A stretch of DNA of 64,000 nt, from positions 496,001 to 560,000 of the forward strand of contig OZ241330.1 in the NCBI GenBank assembly GCA_965200045.1, in the 5' to 3' direction. This document shows positions 48,935 to 56,162 of the stretch, piece after piece; the first letter of the stretch is position 1, and every line of letters starts with the position of its first letter. The notes below the pieces were generated by a model. The model saw only the letters and a list, made by a program, of their open reading frames with translations. It ran no database searches and was not told the origin of the DNA. Source of the DNA: Bin25 sp026709415. Lineage in GTDB: Bacteria; Bacteroidota; Bacteroidia; Flavobacteriales; Flavobacteriaceae. A program made the position numbers and the translations under genes.

Positions 48935-49786
48935 TTAAAAAAGTTCTGAAAGCATCATAGATTCATCGATTCGAACCCCTTTGGGGGTTTGTTTTAAACT
49001 GATTAACTCATGTTGTATATCGTGTTCCATAAATAGCAAAAAACCTTGGTCAACAGCCGAGTTTAAAAATATTGTTTTTTCCCTCATGGTCACTAAAGGA
49101 CGAACATCGTATCCCATGAGATATGGTATAGGGATGTGAGCATAGGTAGGTATTAAGTCCCCTGCAAATACAATGCTTTTGTTTTTATAGGTGATTTTGG
49201 GGAGCATTTGTTTTTCGGTATGACCATCAAAAAACAGGACATCAAACGGAAACTTTGCTCGTTGAAGTGATTCAGCATCATTTTGGATGAACTGTAATTG
49301 TTGACTATCGAGCAAAGGGTGAAGGTTTTCAGGCAAAAAAGAAGCCTTTTCTCTTGGGTTGGGATTGATCGCCCAATTCCACTGGTCTTGGTGTACCCAA
49401 TAGGTTGCATTTTTAAAGGTGGGGACAATTTGGTTTTGATGATTCAATGATGTCGCTCCACCCACATGATCAAAGTGTAAATGCGTTAAAAAAACATCGG
49501 TAATTTCATCTAATGAATAGCCGGCTTGCTGGATGGATGTTTCTAAACGATGACTTCCAAACAAATGATAATGACTGAAAAACTTACGACTTTGTTTATT
49601 TCCTAATCCAGCATCGATTAATATCAATCGATTTTCATTGGCAATCAAAAGGCATCGAGCCGTTAATGAAACAAGATTATGGACATCGGCAGCATGAGTG
49701 CGTTGCCAAAGCAACTTTGGCACCACCCCAAACATAGCACCACCGTCTAATTTAAAATGGCCTGTTTCAATGACATGCAGTTGCAA
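48935..49786 (-). CDS. MBL-fold metallo-hydrolase
   Basis: 283 residues. The zinc motif THLHFDHVGG has H102, H104, D106 and H107; further ligands appear in FFDGHTEKQM and FAGDL. No signal peptide is seen. The family includes quorum-quenching lactonases and many other hydrolases, so the substrate is open. It follows the SMP-30 gene by 3 bp, suggesting linked hydrolysis of a lactone or ester. Confidence 0.85.
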   Translation of the reverse strand: MQLHVIETGHFKLDGGAMFGVVPKLLWQRTHAADVHNLVSLTARCLLIANENRLILIDAGLGNKQSRKFFSHYHLFGSHRLETSIQQAGYSLDEITDVFLTHLHFDHVGGATSLNHQNQIVPTFKNATYWVHQDQWNWAINPNPREKASFLPENLHPLLDSQQLQFIQNDAESLQRAKFPFDVLFFDGHTEKQMLPKITYKNKSIVFAGDLIPTYAHIPIPYLMGYDVRPLVTMREKTIFLNSAVDQGFLLFMEHDIQHELISLKQTPKGVRIDESMMLSELF

Positions 49787-49789
49787 AAC

Positions 49790-50785
49790 CTAGAGCAAAT
49801 CAATTCGGGCTAAGATGTCTTGTGCTGTGATATAGAGGTGTTTTTCATCTGGTCCAAAGCCACAATTGGCTGCCGGCCTTCCGTCCAATCGGATGGTCCC
49901 CAAATGATTTCCTTCAGCATCAAGCACGAGTACCCCGCCGGGCCCCGTAGCAAAAATATTCCCTGAAGAATGGACTTTCAATCCATCAAAATTCCCAACG
50001 TTTTCAGGGTTTTTGGATAGAATCGTACCATCAAAAAACACTCTTCGATTTGAAAGAGCACCGTTTTGTACATCAAATGCAATGATGACTGGATTGTTAG
50101 CGTAAGAATTGGCGACATATAATATTTTTTCATCCAAACTCAAAGCAATTCCATTGGGTCGATGAAGGGAGTCATCTAAAAGCGTGGTTCCATTCTCTGG
50201 AGACCAAAGATAAATCCCATTTTCTTCGAGTTCTTTTAACGAATCATCATCCTGATCTTTCAATCCGTATGGAGGATCCGTAAAGTAGATTTGTCCTTTG
50301 GAATCAATGGCTAAATCATTGGGACTATGGAACCGTTGATTTTGGTATTTACCGACAACAGTTTTGTATTGTGGGGTTTCAAATTCCCAAGAAACCAATT
50401 GAGCGATGCGACGATCTCCATGTTGACAAAGAATCAAGTTTCCTTGAGCGTCTATTGCTAAGCCATTACTTCCTGTCACGCGATTACTTGGTGCATATCC
50501 AGTTTGTCCACTAGGTTCTAAAAAAACTTGTAACCCATCGGATTCAGTCCATAGGTAGGCTTTATTGGTTGGAACATCAGAAAACACCACACCCTGGAGA
50601 TGAGTCGCCCAAACAGGACCTTCAGACCAACGAAATCCAGTAGCTAAAACTTCAATTTTAGCACCGGTTGAAATCAAAGTGCTTATTTTATCTGAAAGTC
50701 TTTCGACAGTTCCAATGGTAGGATACTCCTTTTGACTGTAAAGACTCGTTGCGAACAAAAGAGCAAAGAGATAAGAATATTTCAT
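49790..50785 (-). CDS. Exported SMP-30/gluconolactonase-like protein
   Basis: About 331 residues from ATG 50785, which gives a signal peptide (YSYLFALLFATSLYS). The beta-propeller family motifs are GFRWSEGPVW, NGLAIDAQGNL, SPNDLAIDSKGQIYFTDPPYG and PNGIALSLDEKILYVANS with metal-binding residues Glu, Asn and Asp. A longer frame to 50824 exists but puts extra residues before the signal peptide. Likely a periplasmic lactonase. Confidence 0.85.
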   Translation of the reverse strand: MKYSYLFALLFATSLYSQKEYPTIGTVERLSDKISTLISTGAKIEVLATGFRWSEGPVWATHLQGVVFSDVPTNKAYLWTESDGLQVFLEPSGQTGYAPSNRVTGSNGLAIDAQGNLILCQHGDRRIAQLVSWEFETPQYKTVVGKYQNQRFHSPNDLAIDSKGQIYFTDPPYGLKDQDDDSLKELEENGIYLWSPENGTTLLDDSLHRPNGIALSLDEKILYVANSYANNPVIIAFDVQNGALSNRRVFFDGTILSKNPENVGNFDGLKVHSSGNIFATGPGGVLVLDAEGNHLGTIRLDGRPAANCGFGPDEKHLYITAQDILARIDLL

Positions 50786-50947
50786 GGGTTGTATATAAGA
50801 ATCAAGCGTCAGTGGCTCTAGCAAAGATAATCAGAAGCCCCAAGATATGAATTTTATGAAAAAGATAGGTAAGTATTGAATCAATCCAACGATATCCATT
50901 CAAAACAATCGTGTATAATCATGATAACCAATGTTTTAGTGAAAAAA

Positions 50948-51163
50948 TTACTTTATTTCTAAGTCAAACCGAATCAACATATCCGAACCATCCTTGTAGA
51001 TAAATTGCATCATATCATCGACTTTGGATAAAGTGAAATAAGACTGGGACCTTTGATTCGTATTCATGCGTTTTGATACGTGTAGAAAGCCAAGAAATGG
51101 ATAAAACTCACGGATGATAAATTTCAATGGTTTCAATAATTCTTTTTTCTCTTTTTCAGTCAT
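50948..51163 (-). CDS. Small protein of unknown function
   Basis: 71 residues, basic N-terminus (EKEKKELLKPLKFIIREFYPFLGF), no membrane segment or known domain. It stands alone in an accessory region. It may be a relic. Confidence 0.35.
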   Translation of the reverse strand: MTEKEKKELLKPLKFIIREFYPFLGFLHVSKRMNTNQRSQSYFTLSKVDDMMQFIYKDGSDMLIRFDLEIK

Positions 51164-51219
51164 GGAACTGGAACATGAATACCTTAATCTTGAAAATCTT
51201 GAATCGTCTTTTGATAAAA

Positions 51220-51333
51220 CTAATTCAGTGTACTATCCCAATACTTGACCTGTATTTCTTTAATGGTCTCGGTGCTATTCAGATCCAAATGATACAACTT
51301 CCATAAATGTTGTGATTGCTCTAACTCAGTCAT
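51220..51333 (-). other. Possible 37-residue ORF
   Basis: ATG 51333 opens a frame with ELEQSQHLWKLYHLDLNST that stops at TAG and would read on with FYQKTIQDFQD if that stop were ignored. It may be a small gene or the start of a broken one. No family is recognised. Confidence 0.2.
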
Positions 51334-51392
51334 TCACGCAATATAGGAAAGGATTGAAGAGGTTTAAGGGATTTGGGTGGTTTTGATTGAGT

Positions 51393-51620
51393 TTATAGAT
51401 TTAGTGTCATACTGACGGCTAAATTCACAACACCTGTAAATATGATGGCTAAGGCAATACCAAATATCCAAAGAATACCACTATGCTTTCCTGTTTTATG
51501 ATTCAGCGTATCGAATTTATGATGTAATTCACGGACATTATTTTCAATTCTATCAAGTCTTTGCTCGATAGGTTTTAAGAGTTCTTTTATATCTTCTATC
51601 GAGGCTGGTTGAGTTTTCAT
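51393..51620 (-). CDS. Small coiled-coil membrane protein
   Basis: 75 residues. An N-terminal amphipathic coiled coil (IEQRLDRIENNVRELHHKFDTL) is followed by one membrane helix (ILWIFGIALAIIFTGVVNLAV). This topology is common among small phage- or defence-associated proteins, but no partner is seen here. Confidence 0.5.
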   Translation of the reverse strand: MKTQPASIEDIKELLKPIEQRLDRIENNVRELHHKFDTLNHKTGKHSGILWIFGIALAIIFTGVVNLAVSMTLNL

Positions 51621-51679
51621 AAGTTCATTGTTCTAATGGCTTACAAAGCCAAAGGTAGTGTGTATAAAGAAAACCACTT

Positions 51680-52108
51680 CAAAGCACAAAAATAAATGGA
51701 GTCACTTCGTCATGGGTTAAATGATTATCCCATTTTTCAAGTATTTTTTCCAGTCGGTCAAATCGGTGGTGGAAGTTATCAAAACAGGCTTGTAATTACT
51801 CTAAAAAATCGGGATTTTCCTTTTCGATCAGTTTGGAAATGGCTTCGGTTAATTGTTGAACCTATGCCAATAGTGATTCAAGGTTGCTGGAATAATGATT
51901 GATAAGTATTGCTTGGGGGCTGTGAGTTGTTTTTCGGACACATCTTTATTTATTTCAATCATGCCAAGACGAACCCAAACCCCTATCTTTTCCACCTTTT
52001 AATCATTCTTCAGTATTGGCCTGATGGATATTGTTTTGCATTTTTTCAATCGCTTCTGATCGACTTAATCCATTGGCTATTTCTTTTTGTAAATCATCTA
52101 AAAACTGA
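51680..52108 (-). pseudogene. Decayed helical gene
   Basis: The minus strand carries coding-like but interrupted pieces: FLDDLQKEIANGLSRSEAIEKMQ, then VQQLTEAISKLIEKENPDFLE, and FDRLEKILEKWDNHLTHDE, with TAG, TAA and TGA between them. All pieces are helical and charged. No family is named; it may have been a small regulator or phage gene. Confidence 0.4.
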
Positions 52109-52909
52109 TTGTTTTCCGTGGTTTCATTTTATAAAGTGGTGATTTCTATTTGTTCCAAAAAACAGTCGAATAAGTCCCATATTTCAAAGGATATTTCTCA
52201 ATCATATAATTTATCTGGAAATGGGTTGGTGTGGAAAAACAATAAAACAGGAGGAGATTGGTTTATGATTGATGAGAGTTGGGATAAAATGGGTCAATCC
52301 GAATATGTGAAATTCACATCAGATTGGATGAAGGCTTCACATAGAGTTTTAAAGAATAGAGTATCGATTTATGTTGCCTGTAGCTATCACAACATTGCCG
52401 AAGTGATGATGACCCTTAAAGAATTGGATTATAAGATTAACAATGTGATTACTTGGTACAAAACAAACGCAATGCCTAATATGACAAAATGTACTTTCAC
52501 TCATTCTACGGAATTTGTTGTTTGGGCTACAAAAGGGGCTCATTGGAAATTTAATTATGATGTGATAAAGAAAATCAATCCCAACAAACAACTGAATGGA
52601 AATTTAAAGCAAATGCGGGATTTATGGAAAATGCCTCTAGTGCAGGGAAAAGAGAGATTAAAGAATGGTGATGGCAGGGCTTTACATCCGACTCAAAAAC
52701 CCGAAGAAATGTTGAAGAGAATTATTCTAGCGAGCTCCGACAAAGGAGATATTGTATTAGATCCTTTTGTTGGAAGTGGGACAACAGCTGTTGTTGCTAA
52801 AAAATATGGAAGAGATTTTATTGGAATTGACAAGGAAGAAAAATACATAAAGGCGACTAGAACAAGGTTAAACTTGATACCAACGAAACAACACATCCCG
52901 CTCAGGTAA
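52109..52909 (+). pseudogene. 5'-truncated DpnA-type adenine methyltransferase
   Basis: From about residue 33 the protein matches DpnA/M2.DpnII-type enzymes: YNLSGNGLVWKNNKTGGDW, FTHSTEFVVWA, HPTQKPEEMLKRIILAS and motif I DPFVGSGTTAVVAKK. The catalytic DPPY should come directly before YNLSGNG, but the frame reads SQSYNLSGNG and the residues upstream do not resemble the family. Motif IV is therefore lost and the enzyme should be inactive. The break lies near 52200. Confidence 0.8.
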
Positions 52910-52932
52910 GGATAGAAACCATCAAAATGAAG

Positions 52933-53293
52933 TTAGTTGCTCTCTAATTTTTTTTGTAATTCAGGATACGCATAATAATCAGATTCATCATCACATTTTT
53001 CAATTTGGTTTGCAATAAATTTTTCCCATGCACTTCTTGTTTTGGGAAGCAGATCACGAGTTTGGTCAAAAACTTGAATTAAGATTCCTTTAGTTCCTCC
53101 TGCTTCATAAATCTGTCTGTTTGCTCCAGCAACCTCTAAAAGTTTTTTTATATCTGAACTGTTGAATTGGTTAATCAATGGAAGAATATAATTTTCCCCA
53201 TTAGCTTCGGCATGTCGATAACCCCATGAATTTGAAAACACATCAATCGAAAGTTCAACAAATTTTCGATGCGGGTATTTAGATAATATTTTA
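52933..53293 (-). pseudogene. 3' part of an unknown gene cut by the IS1595-type element
   Basis: The frame is open from the element edge at 53293 to the stop at 52933. It encodes ILSKYPHRKFVELSIDVFSN, then SSDIKKLLEVAGANRQIYEA and DLLPKTRSAWEKFI. A GTG at 53241 is the first start-like codon, but conserved-looking protein continues upstream to the IS boundary, so the true N-terminus is missing. Position next to a methyltransferase hints at a restriction partner, but I cannot assign a family. Confidence 0.55.
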
Positions 53294-53318
53294 GGGAATT
53301 ATATACTTCTGTAACCGC
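53294..53318. repeat. Left terminal inverted repeat of the IS1595-type element
   Basis: It begins GGGAATTATATACTT and ends GTAACCGC; the two bases between are CT here and TC in the right copy. Confidence 0.85.
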
Positions 53319-53370
53319 TTAGTAGCTGAGGCATAGCCGATACACTACTTTCTTATCATCAAAGGCTAAC

Positions 53371-53499
53371 TTACCTTACCGGCTTAAAAAACGTCTCTCT
53401 AATTTCCTCATCCGACAACCCGGGCATATCTTGTTCTTCTTTCAATTCCTTAGCAGTCGGTTGGTAGGTGGAGGGTTTGGGTGTTAATCTTTTTTTCAT
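53371..53499 (-). CDS. 42-residue passenger protein
   Basis: ATG 53499 to TAA 53371-53373 encodes a polar peptide with TPKPSTYQPTAKELKEEQDM and PGLSDEEIRETFFKPVR. It begins 28 bp after the endonuclease stop, within the element. The regular helical C-terminus suggests a real small protein, perhaps a controller or antitoxin-like cofactor, but no family is certain. Confidence 0.5.
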   Translation of the reverse strand: MKKRLTPKPSTYQPTAKELKEEQDMPGLSDEEIRETFFKPVR

Positions 53500-53526
53500 A
53501 CAACAAAATTACAACATAAGGTTATC

Positions 53527-54132
53527 TTAAGGAACAAAATTCATTGCCTTATTAAATGCTTGTGGATCATACCAATAACAACCAATACAAGATCCTCGAT
53601 AAACACCATTTCCTTTTATTTGACCGATTGGATAACCTAGTATCCTTGCATCAAATCTTTGTTTGGTATTCTTACATTCTTTACAATGCTGTCGCTTTGC
53701 ATTATTTACAGTTTTGTTCAATAATTGAAAATCTTCTACTTTTTGCGTAGATGTGTTTGAAACTAAACTATCGTCGTATCTACCATCTTTATGATCTATT
53801 TCTGAATTCGCAGATATTGCTAATACAGTACACTTTTTATTATTTATAAAATAATCTTTGATTTCTTTCCTAATGCTACGCTTGATTTTCGGAGTTTTAT
53901 TTCTACCCTGAAGTTGTACATGCGTAATAGCGTTAGAGTCTGACTTTTCTTGATACCTAACGATATTATATTTTTTACCCAAAGGACCATCAGATCTAGC
54001 CCAACTAGCTCCATTTCCAAAAACTAGACCACTATACTTTCCTTTAAATTCGTCAACAGAGACTTTTCTTGAAAATCCTTCTTCATCTAATTCAGCTAAT
54101 TCTAAAAACAATTCGGACTTGCTCCTTTTCAA
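53527..54132 (-). CDS. HNH-type restriction endonuclease, passenger of the IS element
   Basis: 201 residues. The beta-beta-alpha metal core shows EIDHKDGRYDD (D113, H114), FQLLNKTVNNAKRQ (N139, N144) and two Cys pairs, C150-x-x-C153 and C182-x-x-C185, as in zinc-stabilised HNH type II enzymes. The start is TTG 54132, which overlaps the methyltransferase stop as TTGA, so its translation probably depends on read-through of the methyltransferase. Recognition sequence unknown. Confidence 0.75.
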   Translation of the reverse strand: MKRSKSELFLELAELDEEGFSRKVSVDEFKGKYSGLVFGNGASWARSDGPLGKKYNIVRYQEKSDSNAITHVQLQGRNKTPKIKRSIRKEIKDYFINNKKCTVLAISANSEIDHKDGRYDDSLVSNTSTQKVEDFQLLNKTVNNAKRQHCKECKNTKQRFDARILGYPIGQIKGNGVYRGSCIGCYWYDPQAFNKAMNFVP

Positions 54133-54885
54133 ATCCCAAGTCTTTTTTTTGCGATTTGAACATATCCCTCATCTAAATCACATCCTAAAAAATTTCTATT
54201 ATGATTCTTAGCTGCTAAAGCTGTTGTACCCCCCCCCTAAAAATGGGTCAATAACTAAATCCATTTCATTACTATGCTTTAAAACAAGATCATTGAAAAG
54301 TGATAAAGGTTTTTGTGTAGGATGGTATCTTTTACCATTATTAGGAATTGGATATTCATAACGACCGTTGTCATAATAACCATGAAATGTTGGTTTTCCA
54401 ACTTTCACACCCAGCACGGCAATTTCACTGTGATTACTCAAGTAGTTAACTTTAGCATTTAAAGGTACTGGATTTGTTTTATTCCACATAATGAGTCGAA
54501 TTTGCTTAAAACCTGCTTTTTTCATCGAATCTGAAAGATGACTTAATTTCCACATATCATACCAAATAATAGCTGTTCCCCCTGAACGTAATGCTTTGTA
54601 TGATAAATGACATAATAAATCTAAGTCAATCAAAGTATGGTCCCATTTTCCAAAATCCATACTAACCGCAAAACGTTCAACACTTTTTTTTCCAATTGCT
54701 TTAAATCCTGTTTCTCTACTTATTGTGTATGGAGGATCTGTTAGAATTAAATCGACAGAATTATTAGATATAGTTTTAAAGAACATACGATAATCTTGAC
54801 ACTGAATTTTGCAAATTAAACGAGAATTACTTTCAGAAAACTGACAATTTTTGTCTGTGTTTATGTCCTTTATTGAAGTTATCAC
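54129..54885 (-). CDS. Adenine-specific DNA methyltransferase, frame broken in a G9 tract
   Basis: Motif IV DPPY at 50-53 and HPTQKPLSLFNDLVLKH lead into motif I. There a run of nine G (54229-54237) shifts the frame and gives DPFLGGGYNSFSS, then stop at 54208. With eight G the frame would read DPFLGGGTTALAAKNHNRNF, then GCDLDEGYVQIAKKRLGI and stop at 54129-54131, a complete beta-class enzyme of 251 residues. The start is GTG 54885, overlapping the transposase stop as GTGA. The gene is drawn to its restored end. The present form should be inactive unless slippage restores it. Confidence 0.85.
54229..54237. repeat. Homopolymer of nine G (minus strand) inside the methyltransferase
   Basis: The + strand shows nine consecutive C. 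The tract lies in the codons for the SAM-binding loop. Its length sets the frame: eight keeps it, nine breaks it. Such tracts in methyltransferase genes are classic slipped-strand contingency sites. Confidence 0.9.
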
Positions 54886-55838
54886 CTTTTTATCAATTCT
54901 TTATACGTAATCCCTTTCCCCGCCATATCGCCAACTAAATACCCCATCTGATCGACAGTGTTCGCATTCCGTTGATTATGGCGATAACAAAACTCACTCA
55001 CATAACGGCTGACGTGCTTCTTAGACATCCAATGATACGTGCCATAGTAACCACGCTTAAACATCGCCCAAAACGATTCAATGCCATTGGTATGAGCCAT
55101 TTCTTTCACATACTCTGATAACGAATGTTTCACGCTTTCATGTTCAAAAGGAATGTTGTTATAGACCAATGCTTCATCTGTATAGACTTTTGCTTCTTCG
55201 TCAATGTATTCTTCCATAAAAGGCAATAATGTGGCTTTATCCACTGATTCAACGACTTCCGCTTTCACTTGATTGGTCTCTCTGTTTTTAATCCCCGCAA
55301 CGGCTGTTTTACCCACTGCTCCACGTCCGGTATCTTTGAGTTCGGCACGTTTACTATTGCTCATATTCTTTCGTTTGCCACCAAGAAAGGTTTCATCCAC
55401 TTCGACTTCACCCTCAAACTTTTTACTGATTAAATCATGACTCGCTTGTCGTAATCGATGAAGCAAAAACCACGCTGATTTCTGTGTGATACCTAATTCT
55501 CGGTGTAATTTCATTGAAGAGATCCCTTTGATATTCGTTGAATACAAATAAACACCAATTGCCCATAATCGGCATGGGATATTACTTTCTTCCATGATCG
55601 TATTGGTCTTCACATTAAACTGATTTTTCTTACCAGCTCGACGACATGCCTTACATCGATGCGTCTGTGTAGGATGCTTCAGTGCCACGATGTGTTCTTT
55701 ACTCCCACAATAAGGACACACGATTTGACCTTTTGGCCAACGTTTGTTTTCAAGCCATTTTCTTGCTTTTTCTTCGGTGTTGAATTGGTTGGCTATTTGT
55801 ATTAACGATAGCCCTTTTCTAAAATCTTTTCCTGCCAT
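54882..55838 (-). CDS. IS1595-family transposase, intact
   Basis: 318 residues. Zinc ribbon with C41, C44, C62 and C65, then the DDE-type core: D148 in VEVDETFLGGK, D221 in VYTDEALVYNN and E254 in HTNGIESFWAMFKRGYYG. The length and order fit ISXO2/IS1595 transposases, and no frameshift or early stop is present. It is the first gene of the cassette and overlaps the methyltransferase start by 4 nt. Confidence 0.93.
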   Translation of the reverse strand: MAGKDFRKGLSLIQIANQFNTEEKARKWLENKRWPKGQIVCPYCGSKEHIVALKHPTQTHRCKACRRAGKKNQFNVKTNTIMEESNIPCRLWAIGVYLYSTNIKGISSMKLHRELGITQKSAWFLLHRLRQASHDLISKKFEGEVEVDETFLGGKRKNMSNSKRAELKDTGRGAVGKTAVAGIKNRETNQVKAEVVESVDKATLLPFMEEYIDEEAKVYTDEALVYNNIPFEHESVKHSLSEYVKEMAHTNGIESFWAMFKRGYYGTYHWMSKKHVSRYVSEFCYRHNQRNANTVDQMGYLVGDMAGKGITYKELIKR

Positions 55839-55906
55839 ATTATTTGATTTGAATCATAGCACGAATATACAAAACTGTAACCACTTTTCCAAATTGATTT
55901 TAGCTG

Positions 55907-55931
55907 GCGGTTACGAAAGTATATAATTCCC
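55907..55931. repeat. Right terminal inverted repeat of the IS1595-type element
   Basis: It reads GCGGTTACGAAAGTATATAA and then TTCCC, the inverted partner of 53294-53318 with two mismatches. Its outer end coincides with the point where the lipoprotein gene is broken. Confidence 0.85.
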
Positions 55932-56018
55932 ATCGTTTTGGTGTAAAACATCTTCTTTTTGGCAAGTCAAAAAAAAGATACTCAAACTGATCCAAAGAGG
56001 GGTGCGGAAGTTTTTCAT
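55932..56018 (-). pseudogene. Lipoprotein gene truncated by the IS1595-type element
   Basis: ATG 56018 opens a signal peptide (WISLSIFFLTC) with lipobox Cys 19 followed by QKEDVLHQND. Codon 30 is already the first codon of the element, and a stop follows at 55911-55913. It lies 145 bp downstream of a TonB receptor gene on the same strand. TonB receptors of this kind are often paired with a lipoprotein such as DUF4249, so the partner is probably lost. Confidence 0.75.
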
Positions 56019-56162
56019 AAGAAATAGACAACAATAATTTTCATAAAGTTAACAACAATATCTTTTGTTTCAAACATTCATTTTAAAAACTTAAGATGTG
56101 AATTTCTTTATTAGAATAAAAGTTGATTTAGAAATAACATGATTACTGTAAAACCAAATAAC

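Larger units (their letters stand above)
53294..55931 (-). mobile_element. IS1595-type element carrying a restriction-modification cassette
   Basis: The element is bounded by 25-bp inverted repeats (53294-53318 and 55907-55931) that match at 23 positions. Within these 2638 bp, all on the minus strand, are an IS1595-family transposase, an adenine methyltransferase, an HNH endonuclease and a 42-residue protein. Passenger genes are known in parts of the IS1595 family. No 8-bp target duplication is seen: the flanks are ATATTTTA and ATCGTTTT. A deletion or recombination next to the element is likely, since two different genes are truncated at its ends. Confidence 0.85.

Noticed and set aside
53286..55939. 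Target-site duplication flanking the IS1595-type element
   Set aside because: The 8-bp flanks ATATTTTA and ATCGTTTT do not match.
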